Source: an uncultured Roseibium sp. (GTDB lineage: Bacteria > Pseudomonadota > Alphaproteobacteria > Rhizobiales > Stappiaceae). From it: a stretch of DNA of 64,000 nt. This document shows, piece by piece, positions 1 to 7,953 of this stretch (its first letter is position 1; the number at the start of each line of letters is the position of its first letter). Made by a program: the position numbers and the translations under genes. The stretch covers positions 124,001-188,000 of the forward strand of contig NZ_CANMFD010000004.1 in NCBI RefSeq assembly GCF_947496995.1, written 5' to 3'. The notes beneath the pieces were generated by a model that was not told the DNA's origin, did no database searches, and saw nothing but the letters and a program-made list of their open reading frames with translations.

Positions 1-1
1 T

Positions 2-235
2 GCGGACTGGCGGTCCGTCGGCGCTGTTGCCGTAGCCGTCGCCCTGTTTGCGCTTGTCACACCCGCCTTCGGCGTCCTGCCAGCCGCAGGCGCCTGCGCG
101 CTTGCCGCAAGCTTTGCCGTCGGCCGCCTGTCGCACCTGCGGCGGGCCGCGCTCGTGGCAGGCGCCGTTGCCGGTGTCTGGCTGATTTTCATTGTCGGGC
201 TGAAATTGCCGCTCGAAGCGTTCAAGGGGTTCTGA
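2..235 (+). CDS. tctB: Tripartite tricarboxylate transporter TctB family protein, C-terminal part
   Basis: This is the last 77 codons of a gene that begins before the window. The reading frame is open from base 2 to a TGA at 233-235. The product is hydrophobic, with at least two membrane segments, and ends LPLEAFKGF. TctB is the small four-helix membrane subunit of tripartite tricarboxylate transporters, which import carboxylates using a periplasmic binding protein (TctC). The stop lies 4 bases before the ATG of a clear TctA gene, the usual TctB-TctA order, and this context carries much of the assignment. The substrate is unknown because the TctC gene is outside the window. Confidence 0.75.
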   Translation, partial: ADWRSVGAVAVAVALFALVTPAFGVLPAAGACALAASFAVGRLSHLRRAALVAGAVAGVWLIFIVGLKLPLEAFKGF

Positions 236-239
236 TCCG

Positions 240-1718
240 ATGCTGGACAATCTCGCGCTCGGCTTTGCCACCGCCACCACGCTTCCGAACCTTCTCTACT
301 GCTTTCTCGGGACCTTTCTGGGAACCTTCATCGGTGTCCTGCCGGGGCTCGGCCCGCTGGCCGCGGTCGCCATGCTGCTTCCGGTGTCGTTCTACCTGCC
401 GCCCGAAACCGCGCTGGTCATGCTGGCCGGGGTTTATTACGGCGCCGAATACGGCGGTTCCATCGCCTCGATCCTGCTCAACATTCCCGGAACGCCCTCT
501 TCGTCGATCACCTGCCTGGACGGCTATCCCATGGCCCGGCAGGGCCGCGCCGGCGTGGCGCTTCTGATGACCGCCCTCGCCTCGTTCTTCGGCGGCGTCT
601 TCGGCATTCTCGTGATTGCAGCGCTCGCACCCGTGCTCGCGGAGTTCGCGCTGTTGCTGCAGCCGGCCGATTATTTCGCCGTCATGCTACTCGGACTGGT
701 GGCTGCCTCGGTAGTGAGCAACTCCGGCACCTTGCGCGGTGTGATGATGGTCTGTCTCGGTGTGCTTCTCGGCACGGTCGGCGTCGACGTCAACAGCGGC
801 GTCACGCGCTTTACCGGCGGCGTTCAGGACCTGCGCGACGGCGTCGGCCTAGTCGTCGTCGCCATGGGTCTCTTCGGTGTCTCCGAGGCAATGACTTCGG
901 CGCGCGGCGCAACACCGTCCTACGCAACGGAAAAGGTCTCATGGCGGCGTTTTCTGCCCCAGGCGGACGAATGGCTGCGCGCGCTCGCCCCTGCCCTGCG
1001 CGGCAGTTTTATAGGAAGTTTCTTCGGAACGCTGCCCGGCACCGGCCAGACGGTCGCCTCGTCCATTGCTTATGCCCTGGAAAAGCGCGTCTCCCGCAAC
1101 CGTGCCCAGTTCGGCAAGGGGGCGATCGAGGGCGTCGTGGTGCCTGAATCGGCCAACAACGCCGCCGCCCAGACCGCCTTCATCCCCACGTTGACGCTCG
1201 GCATCCCCGGCAGCACGACCATGGCGCTGATGATCGGCGCCCTGATGATCCACGGCGTCACCCCAGGTCCGCGGCTGATCTCCGAACATCCTGCCCTTTT
1301 CTGGGGCCTGATCGTGTCCTTCCTGTTCGGCAATCTGTTTTTGCTGGTGCTCAACATTCCGCTCATAGGCATCTGGGTGCGGCTGTTGCAGATCCCGCAT
1401 TATTTTCTCTATCCCGCGGTCGTCGTCCTCATCTCCATCGGCGTCTACAGCATCGATCACAGCCTGTTCGACGTCTGGACGATGCTCGCCTTCGGCTTTC
1501 TCGGCTATGTGCTGCGGCTCTATCGCTATGAACCCGCCCCGCTTCTCATCGGCTTCATCCTCGGCCCGATGATGGAGGAATATCTCAGGCGCGCCATGCT
1601 GCTGTCGCGCGGAGACCCGATGGTCTTCTTCGAACGGCCGGGCAGTGCCGTCCTGATAGGGATTTCGATTGTCCTTCTCATTCTCACCGCCCTGCCGCGA
1701 CGCAAACAGAAAGCGTGA
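240..1718 (+). CDS. tctA: Tripartite tricarboxylate transporter permease TctA
   Basis: The 492-aa product is the large membrane subunit of a TTT importer in the inner membrane, close to the family's usual length of about 500 aa. The conserved GVLPGLGP motif is at residues 32-39. The family stretch around YYGAEYGGSIASILLNIPG, followed by LDGYPMARQGRAG, spans about residues 66-105. A second GxxPGTG-type loop lies near residue 262. About a dozen hydrophobic segments are evident. It follows the TctB stop by 4 bases, so the two are almost certainly co-transcribed. The solute (citrate, tartrate or another carboxylate) cannot be read from the sequence. Confidence 0.95.
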   Translation: MLDNLALGFATATTLPNLLYCFLGTFLGTFIGVLPGLGPLAAVAMLLPVSFYLPPETALVMLAGVYYGAEYGGSIASILLNIPGTPSSSITCLDGYPMARQGRAGVALLMTALASFFGGVFGILVIAALAPVLAEFALLLQPADYFAVMLLGLVAASVVSNSGTLRGVMMVCLGVLLGTVGVDVNSGVTRFTGGVQDLRDGVGLVVVAMGLFGVSEAMTSARGATPSYATEKVSWRRFLPQADEWLRALAPALRGSFIGSFFGTLPGTGQTVASSIAYALEKRVSRNRAQFGKGAIEGVVVPESANNAAAQTAFIPTLTLGIPGSTTMALMIGALMIHGVTPGPRLISEHPALFWGLIVSFLFGNLFLLVLNIPLIGIWVRLLQIPHYFLYPAVVVLISIGVYSIDHSLFDVWTMLAFGFLGYVLRLYRYEPAPLLIGFILGPMMEEYLRRAMLLSRGDPMVFFERPGSAVLIGISIVLLILTALPRRKQKA

Positions 1719-1801
1719 CCGGAAACACATCCGGGGAGCGTTTCACCAGCCCCGGAAAGATCGCGCTTTCAGGCACACCGCCCGGAGTTTCCGATTGTTC
1801 G

Positions 1802-1841
1802 ATGAAGCCGCTGCACCGATTGTCTGATGCAGCGGCTTCAT
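1802..1841. terminator. Hairpin between convergent tctA and sulfatase genes
   Basis: A perfect 14-bp inverted repeat has arms ATGAAGCCGCTGCA (1802-1815) and TGCAGCGGCTTCAT (1828-1841) around a 12-nt loop. It sits between two convergent genes. The AAG...CTT edges suit a bidirectional terminator, but there is no long T-run on either side. Confidence 0.65.
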
Positions 1842-1946
1842 GCCGGCCTTCCTCGTTGTCGGCGACATCGGCCCCTGTAGTGGGTCAGGGGCAATGCCGA
1901 ACCGCCCAACGTGGCGAGGCAGGAGGTTCGAGGGGAAACACTCGGA

Positions 1947-3509
1947 TCACGCCAGCCGGGTCGCCCTTGGACTTTCCTCCATGGTGTTCATCATCATGTG
2001 AACGAGGCGTTCGGTCAGCTCCGAGCGCACCGACACATGCTCCGGATCGTCCCAAAGGTTCAGCGTCTCTTGCGGGTCATTCTGCCGGTCGTACAGCTCT
2101 CCCCAGTCCTGATCCTTGTAGAGGGTCAGCCGCCAACGATCCGTGAGCAGGCACCGCACGCGCGCCGGCTCATTGAAGCCCATGCGCGCGCCGCCGTCGT
2201 GGTGCTCTATGAGCAGGGAGCTGCGCGGCCCTTCGCCGCCTCCAATGCTGTCGACAAGACTGTGCCCCTGCATGCCCCAGTAGGGCTTGATGTCAGCCTT
2301 CTCCAGCACCGTCGACGCGATATCGATCGTGGAGGCAAGATTGCCGCAGGTGCGCGGCACCGGATCTTTCGGGTCGGCCCAGATGAAAGGCACACGGGTG
2401 ATGGCAGGCAGTGGAAGTGCACCCTTCAGCAGCAGATTGAAGTCTCCCAGATAGTCGCCGTGGTCGGACGTGAAGATGACGATCGTGTCCTCGGCCCGGC
2501 CGGAGTCCTCCAGTGCGGCCAGCACATCGCCGATCGCATCATCGATCATCGTCGTCATGCCGGCCGTCAGCGCCATCGCCTCGCGCAGAGCCTGTTCGTC
2601 CGCATAGAAAGCAGCCTGGGAGATTTCTTCGGGCACGTTGCGCTCCCACCTGTCCCGCAAATACCGGAGCGGCGGCGGCGGGTTGCGGTGCGCTTCATAG
2701 GGAAGTGCAACTTCAAACTGATCGGGTTCATACATGGACCAGTAGCGTCCGGGAGGATTGAACGGATGGTGCGGATCGGGAAACGACACGAAGGAAAAGA
2801 AGGGATCTTCCTCTCCTGCCTGGGCGCGCAACCAGTCCGAGGCGCGGTCCCGGATCCATGCCGTGGGATAACTCTCTTCGGGGACCGGCGTCCGATAAGC
2901 CTGCGGGCACTTGTAATTGTGCGGCAGCTCATTCGCCGGATCGTGCAGTTCCCGCCAGTTCTCGTGGCGGCGCCGGAACCACTGACCATAGTGTCCGCCA
3001 CACCGGTCGCCGTGACCGGTCACCATCTCGACATGCTGATAGCCGTAATACGGTGTCCGTATCGCGTAGGGTTGATCACTGGAATAGGTGTCCGGCTCCT
3101 CCTCCTCGTAGGTTACAGGATCCGGTTTCCACGCCTCCTCGATGGGACCGGTTTCGGCGCGGAGCTGTCCTTTCGGGGGCTGACCGGTAAAGGGCTGCAG
3201 GTGGCTCTTGCCGATTGCCGCTGTGCGGTAGCCGGAGGCCGCAAGCACTTCGACGAACGTGTTGGCACGCTCGGAAAGAATACATCCGTTATATCGCAGG
3301 CCGTGAACCGAGGGATAGCGGCCGGTGAGCAGGGAAGCGCGATTTGGCATGCAGACAGGCATGGCGACGTGGAAATCGTCAAACCGGGTGCCACGTGCCG
3401 CTAGCGCATCGATATTGGGTGTACGCAGGGTCGGGTGGCCGTAACACCCCAACCAGTCGGCGCGCTGCTGGTCCGTGACGAAAACAAGAAAATTCGGCCT
3501 GCGAGCCAT
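1947..3509 (-). CDS. Sulfatase, arylsulfatase A / choline-sulfatase type
   Basis: The 520-aa protein hydrolyses sulfate (or possibly phosphonate) esters by family assignment. The formylglycine signature CxPxR is CMPNR at residues 53-57, followed by TG at 62-63, so Cys53 is the predicted formylglycine. Metal and active-site elements are visible: DQQR (13-16), GKSH (100-103), PHHP (246-249) and SDHGD (348-352). There is no signal peptide, so it should act in the cytoplasm on an imported substrate. No formylglycine-generating enzyme is in the window. It lies 15 bp downstream of the GntR regulator on the same strand and opposite a TAXI TRAP importer, which suggests a joint uptake and desulfation unit. 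The natural substrate is unknown. Confidence 0.9.
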   Translation of the reverse strand: MARRPNFLVFVTDQQRADWLGCYGHPTLRTPNIDALAARGTRFDDFHVAMPVCMPNRASLLTGRYPSVHGLRYNGCILSERANTFVEVLAASGYRTAAIGKSHLQPFTGQPPKGQLRAETGPIEEAWKPDPVTYEEEEPDTYSSDQPYAIRTPYYGYQHVEMVTGHGDRCGGHYGQWFRRRHENWRELHDPANELPHNYKCPQAYRTPVPEESYPTAWIRDRASDWLRAQAGEEDPFFSFVSFPDPHHPFNPPGRYWSMYEPDQFEVALPYEAHRNPPPPLRYLRDRWERNVPEEISQAAFYADEQALREAMALTAGMTTMIDDAIGDVLAALEDSGRAEDTIVIFTSDHGDYLGDFNLLLKGALPLPAITRVPFIWADPKDPVPRTCGNLASTIDIASTVLEKADIKPYWGMQGHSLVDSIGGGEGPRSSLLIEHHDGGARMGFNEPARVRCLLTDRWRLTLYKDQDWGELYDRQNDPQETLNLWDDPEHVSVRSELTERLVHMMMNTMEESPRATRLA

Positions 3510-3524
3510 CGGTTGTCCCTTTGA

Positions 3525-4259
3525 TCAGAATGTTCCATCGGCGGCTGCCGGAATTGTAAGTGCCGCATCCATGTGCTCGATCAGAAGCGCGGCCTTGGCC
3601 AGCGGGATGAGAGCGTGTTCGCGCATCAGGAATTCCGCGCGCGCGCCCTGGCACTGGCGAATGGCATCGAGCAGGCGTTTGTGGTCGCGCTGGGATTCGC
3701 TCATTGCCATCAGCGCCTCATCACGCGGCAGCACATAGAGCATGGGCGCGGAGCGGAACGGCAGGTTCGTGGTCCGCTCAAGCGAGCGGGTCAGCGCTGC
3801 GTTAGCGGCGATCTCGGTGATTGTCGCGTGAAAGGCGATGTTGATTTCGGAGAACCTCTGGAACGTCGCATGATCGCAGGCACCGGAGGCAATCAGCTCC
3901 TCCAGTTCGTCAATACAGCGAACGAGCGTGTCTTCCTGCTGCTGCGACATGCCCTTTTCCGCCGCCAGGCGTGCGGCCATGCCTTCGAGCGTGGCGCGGA
4001 CCTCGATGATCTCCCGCAAGTCCTCCAGCGTGAACCGGCGAACACGAAACCCTCGGTTCGGTGCTCCCTCCACAAGCTCTTCCTGCTGAAGCGTTGCCAG
4101 GGCAAGGCGAATGGGTGTGCGTGAAACCTGAAGGAGCGAGGCCAGCCCGGACTCGGTCACCCGCTCGCCCTGGGGAAGTGCGCCCCTCAGAATCAGCTCC
4201 CTCAGACGCGCGGTCACCGCCTCGGTGCTGTTGGTACTGCTAGCTTCTCTCAATTGCAT
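3525..4259 (-). CDS. GntR family regulator, FadR/FCD subfamily
   Basis: The 244-aa protein has an N-terminal winged helix (about residues 12-75, with VTESGLASLLQVSRTPIRLA as the recognition region) and a C-terminal FCD ligand-binding domain (about 85-225). FCD-type metal-binding histidines occur in FSEINIAFH, SQRDHKRL and MREHALI. Its ATG at 4257-4259 lies inside a perfect palindrome, AATTGCATGCAATT, so it very probably represses its own gene. A second copy of the core is 74 bp away, upstream of the TRAP genes. The likely regulon is the sulfatase on its own strand plus the divergent TAXI-TRAP importer. The effector is unknown; the imported carboxylate or sulfated compound is a reasonable guess. 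Confidence 0.93.
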   Translation of the reverse strand: MQLREASSTNSTEAVTARLRELILRGALPQGERVTESGLASLLQVSRTPIRLALATLQQEELVEGAPNRGFRVRRFTLEDLREIIEVRATLEGMAARLAAEKGMSQQQEDTLVRCIDELEELIASGACDHATFQRFSEINIAFHATITEIAANAALTRSLERTTNLPFRSAPMLYVLPRDEALMAMSESQRDHKRLLDAIRQCQGARAEFLMREHALIPLAKAALLIEHMDAALTIPAAADGTF

Positions 4260-4265
4260 GCAATT
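4252..4265. promoter_or_regulatory. GntR operator O1 (candidate)
   Basis: AATTGCATGCAATT is a perfect 14-bp palindrome that overlaps the GntR start codon. Its 12-bp core ATTGCATGCAAT recurs at 4327-4338. Binding here would block transcription or translation of the regulator. Confidence 0.75.
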
Positions 4266-4326
4266 TCCTCTCCGTCACGCCCATTGTTTTCAAGTTTTGC
4301 CGGATATTGCAACCAAAAGTGTTTGA

Positions 4327-4338
4327 ATTGCATGCAAT
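4327..4338. promoter_or_regulatory. GntR operator O2 (candidate)
   Basis: ATTGCATGCAAT is identical to the core of O1. The centres are 74 bp apart, about seven helical turns, so two dimers would face the same side of the DNA. It lies 69 bp before the TAXI start codon, where it can control the importer promoter. Confidence 0.75.
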
Positions 4339-4406
4339 CATATGTCAACGTCCCCATACCAAGGCCTGAACCGACAAGGCCGATTGAGTGTTTAGGAGGA
4401 GGAAAC

Positions 4407-5429
4407 ATGATAGGAATTGCAAGACTCGCTTTATGCGCCGCAGCCGTTGTCGCGACCACCGTATGCCAGGGGAGTGCTCTGGCCCAGTCGCTCAAGGTCG
4501 AGACCGGCAACTCGGCCGGCCTGACAACCCTGGTCCCGCAGCTTCTGGCCAAGTCGCTGACCGAATCCGGCGTGACGCTGCTGATCAACTCGGACCAGAC
4601 CCTGACACGCTCTGCAATGAGCCTGGGTATCGGGCGTATCGATGCGGCGGTCGTTCCGCCTCCGGCATTCAACGCCATGCAGCACGCCGCCGGCCCTTAC
4701 AAGAAAGCCGGTGACAGCGCGAAGGAAGCCGCAGCGAACATTCGCTCGCTGTTTCCGTTCGCAGGCGGTGTTTTCCATCCTATCGTCTGGGCGGATTCCG
4801 GGATCGATTCCTGGGATGACATGAAAGGCAAGCGCATCTTCATCGGCCCACCGGCCGGTGCGGCCAACCGGCAGATCACCGGACTGATCCGGCTGGCCGG
4901 CGGCCTTGAGGAAGACACGGATTACACCCCTATCCGGCTCGGCTGGGGCGCCGCGATACAGGCCTTCCAGGATGGGCAGTTCGATGTCCTCGTCGGAGCG
5001 TTTCCGGTTGGAGCCGCCGCAGTTCAGCAGCTTGGTCTGCAGCGGGAAATACGGCTGATCGGTGTGTCCGAAGAGGTGCGCAACAGCCCGGAATGGGCCA
5101 AGTACCTCAACCAGATGGGCGAACTCAACAGCTCTGTGGCTCCGGGCACCTATGACGGTCAGGTGAACGGCGATGAAACCATCTCGATCCCCGCCTATGC
5201 GATGGTGTTCGGCGTCAACAAGGACATGGACGACGACCTGGCCTACTCCCTGACCAAGACATACTGGGACAGTGTCGACGGCTACAAGAAATCGGTCGCC
5301 GTGCTGGCGCAACTTCCCACGGATGATCCTTTGGCCGGAAACAACGTTCCGCTGCATCCCGGGGCCGCGCGCTATTACGAGGAACAGGGAATTGAAATTC
5401 CCGCCGCCATCGTTCCTCCAGCCGAATAA
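4407..5429 (+). CDS. TAXI family TRAP transporter solute-binding protein
   Basis: The 340-aa protein is the periplasmic receptor of a TRAP importer of the TAXI class. A signal peptide covers residues 1-27 (ending GSALAQ before SLKVETGNSAG). The frame is open further upstream, but AGGAGG at 4395-4400 places the start at ATG 4407. The TAXI-like body includes GKRIFIGPPAGAANRQ, which resembles the GK-xxVGPxGSG region of the family. It is followed 45 bp later by the fused membrane subunit gene. TAXI systems of this type are known to import small organic acids. GntR operators upstream and the neighbouring sulfatase hint at a sulfated or sulfur-containing solute, but this is inference. Confidence 0.9.
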   Translation: MIGIARLALCAAAVVATTVCQGSALAQSLKVETGNSAGLTTLVPQLLAKSLTESGVTLLINSDQTLTRSAMSLGIGRIDAAVVPPPAFNAMQHAAGPYKKAGDSAKEAAANIRSLFPFAGGVFHPIVWADSGIDSWDDMKGKRIFIGPPAGAANRQITGLIRLAGGLEEDTDYTPIRLGWGAAIQAFQDGQFDVLVGAFPVGAAAVQQLGLQREIRLIGVSEEVRNSPEWAKYLNQMGELNSSVAPGTYDGQVNGDETISIPAYAMVFGVNKDMDDDLAYSLTKTYWDSVDGYKKSVAVLAQLPTDDPLAGNNVPLHPGAARYYEEQGIEIPAAIVPPAE

Positions 5430-5474
5430 CCCCTACCTTCGGAGAGGCCCGGAACAAGGGTCGAGACCTGCATA

Positions 5475-7403
5475 ATGCCGAATGACCGAACGGACCTTTC
5501 AAGCGGACGACTGGCCAGGCGTGTGGCTCTGACCCTCGCTTTCTTCATGGCCCTGATCCCTCTCGGTCACAAACTTCCCGCGTTCGGCCCGATGCCTCGC
5601 ATCGGGCCGTTCGAGGCGGAGCCCATGAGGGGCGGCGTGCTCGCATTGAGCGTGCTGATCTGTGTCGTCCTTGCGTCTTTCGGACGTCAGGGGCGCGGCC
5701 CGTTCAAGGTGTTGGGCTATCTCTTCGACACACTCCTGATCACCACGGCCGCCTGGGCCTGCTGGCGCTTTTATGTCGATGTCACGGCGATGCATCAAAG
5801 CATCGTCTTTTTCGAGCCGTGGCAGGCATGGACATCGCTTGCAGGCTGCCTTGTCGTGCTGGTCATGACCTGGCGGGTCTGGGGGGCTCCTCTGGCGCTG
5901 GTCGCCGGTGCCGCCCTCCTCTGGTTTCTTTGGGATTTCCGTGGCGATTTCGTTCAGGCGACGACCGAGAACCTCTGGATGGTTCTCGACGACGGCGTGC
6001 TCGGCAACATCATGGACATCGTTCTCAGCACCGTCTTCCCGTTCATCATTCTGGGCGCCATGCTCGAGGGCTGTGGTGCCGGCGGATCGCTGATCCGCGT
6101 TTCATTTCATACAATGCGCCGCTTCCGCGGCGGCCCGGCGCATGCCGCCATCCTCGCCTCGAGCCTGTTCGGCGCCGTCTCCGGATCGGCGGTTGCCAAT
6201 GTCGTGGGAACCGGTGTGATCACCATTCCGATGATCAAGCGGCGGGGCTTCAGCGCGAACTTCGCAGGCGGTGTGGAAGCTGCGGCCTCCACCGGTGGCC
6301 AGGTCATGCCGCCGATCATGGGAGCGGCAGCTCTGGTGATGGCCGATCTCGTGGGCGTCAGCTACCTGACCGTCATCGTCGCCGCTCTGATTCCGGCGCT
6401 CACTTATTATGGCGCATTGTTCGCGTCGGTCATCTTCGAGAGCCGCAGGCTCGGGATCGAGGTCACCGAGACGATCGAGTCCGACATGATGGTCACCGCA
6501 CAGGACTGGCGCAATCTGGCGCTTGTGGCCATTCCGCTTGCCGTCGTCATCATCTCGATGATCCAGGGGGCATCGCCCTCAGGTGCAGCCCTGACCGCGC
6601 TTGCCGTTCTCATCCCGCTCAGCTTCATGAACCCGGCTGTGCGCCAGCGCCCCTTCGCGCTTGTGGAGGCTTTCGCACGCGGCGGCCTGACCTTCGCACA
6701 GCTGATGATGGCCGTCGGTGCCATCGGCATTGTCGTCGCCTCCTTGTCGTCCACCGGCCTGCCTACAATGCTGGCCTTGCAGCTTGACGCGCTTTCCTCG
6801 CAGAGCCTCACCCTCACCCTCGTCATCGCGGCGCTCGGCTGCATCCTGCTTGGCATGGGCATGCCGACGCTACCGGCCTATCTGACGATCATCGTCATCA
6901 GCGGCAGCGCGATGATGGCGCTTGGCCTTTCGGCGCTCACGGCACATTTCTTCGTCTTCTATTTTGGCGTCGCCTCCGCGATCACCCCGCCCGTGGCGAT
7001 CGCCGCCTATGCCGCCGCCGCGATCTCCGGCGGAAGCGCCATCGGCACAGGCGTGTCGGCTGCCCGCATCGGTGTGGCCATTTTCGCCATTCCCTTCATG
7101 TTCACCTTCAATCCGCAGATGCTTCTGGTGAGTGAAGCAGGAAGCGATGCCGGAGCGCTCGATATACTGCTGGTCATTGTGCGCAGCGGCCTGATGATCT
7201 GGATGCTGACCTCGGCGGCGAACCGCTTCGACGCGCGCCGCCTGAGCCTGCCGGAAGCGGTCCTCCGGCTGGCCACTGCTGCCGCGCTGATTTCGCCCGT
7301 CGCCTATATTCACCTTTCAGCCGTCGCCGTCGCCGGCCTCGCGATTGTCATAAACCGCCTGAACTTTCGCGCCACCGATGGCCGCAAACAGCCGGCACCC
7401 TGA
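5475..7403 (+). CDS. TRAP transporter fused 4TM/12TM permease (TAXI type)
   Basis: The 642-aa membrane protein fuses the small DctQ-like domain (first 150 residues or so) to the large DctM-like domain, as is usual for TAXI TRAP systems. The family block is clear in the middle: GAMLEGCGAGGSLI, then SSLFGAVSGSAVANVVGTG and EAAASTGGQVMPPIMGAAAL (about residues 195-292). A second repeat with LLGMGMPTLPAYL lies near 458. It uses a sodium or proton gradient to drive import with the binding protein encoded just upstream. The ATG follows a weak purine-rich stretch. Length and motifs are normal, with no sign of truncation. Confidence 0.94.
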   Translation: MPNDRTDLSSGRLARRVALTLAFFMALIPLGHKLPAFGPMPRIGPFEAEPMRGGVLALSVLICVVLASFGRQGRGPFKVLGYLFDTLLITTAAWACWRFYVDVTAMHQSIVFFEPWQAWTSLAGCLVVLVMTWRVWGAPLALVAGAALLWFLWDFRGDFVQATTENLWMVLDDGVLGNIMDIVLSTVFPFIILGAMLEGCGAGGSLIRVSFHTMRRFRGGPAHAAILASSLFGAVSGSAVANVVGTGVITIPMIKRRGFSANFAGGVEAAASTGGQVMPPIMGAAALVMADLVGVSYLTVIVAALIPALTYYGALFASVIFESRRLGIEVTETIESDMMVTAQDWRNLALVAIPLAVVIISMIQGASPSGAALTALAVLIPLSFMNPAVRQRPFALVEAFARGGLTFAQLMMAVGAIGIVVASLSSTGLPTMLALQLDALSSQSLTLTLVIAALGCILLGMGMPTLPAYLTIIVISGSAMMALGLSALTAHFFVFYFGVASAITPPVAIAAYAAAAISGGSAIGTGVSAARIGVAIFAIPFMFTFNPQMLLVSEAGSDAGALDILLVIVRSGLMIWMLTSAANRFDARRLSLPEAVLRLATAAALISPVAYIHLSAVAVAGLAIVINRLNFRATDGRKQPAP

Positions 7404-7953
7404 AAAATGAAGCGATGCCTGTCGTGACTGCCGGAAAGATCCGGCTGAAGACCCGGGAAAACCAAAAGGATGTTGTCGTCAATAAGAGCCCTGATCCGTT
7501 CACTGAAAGCGGCTGTGAACCCTGATCGCTACCGGCCGGAACTGCACTACATGCGCGGACCGGGACCGGCCTGCCGGGAACAGAAGTCGCGCGCCGGGGA
7601 CGGCGACACGGACCGGGCATGAACAGCTCGCCTCGATTCACACATTTTGAGTTGAGGCTTACCGCGAAGATCTCCGGCTGGGAAAAGCAAACATTGGGCT
7701 CGCGTGCCCTCCTCTTCGCACCAGAGTATTTCGCACGAGAATGCAGCGGCAATGTTGCCGAGACATCGACCTGACGCTGTTGTCGAGAGCCAGGAAAATT
7801 GTCAGATTGAGGCTGGTTGTCGTTGAGTGCATCGCCCCGAGACCACTCCTATCTCCCCGTCGAGAAACACTGAACCGCGCTGCAGTCGCAGCGCGGCCAA
7901 ACCCACCACCACTAGGCAGGGGCGATTTTCCAAAGTTTTGCTGAGCAGCCGGG
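7404..7953. other. Intergenic stretch with no supported gene
   Basis: About 550 bases lie between the convergent TRAP permease and the glycosidase-like gene. Short open frames occur on both strands, but none has a convincing ribosome-binding site or a protein I recognise. A weak 6-bp hairpin (7430-7445) follows the TRAP stop, and a better one lies at 7875-7896. Confidence 0.6.
7875..7896 (-). terminator. Hairpin downstream of the glycosidase-like gene
   Basis: The arms CCGCGCTGC (7875-7883) and GCAGCGCGG (7888-7896) form a perfect 9-bp stem with a 4-nt loop, 57 bases past the stop of the minus-strand gene. The following bases on that strand are only moderately T-rich. Confidence 0.5.

Noticed and set aside
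7404..7953. Small frames between TRAP permease and glycosidase-like gene
   Set aside because: No ribosome-binding sites, no recognisable protein, and they overlap each other on both strands.
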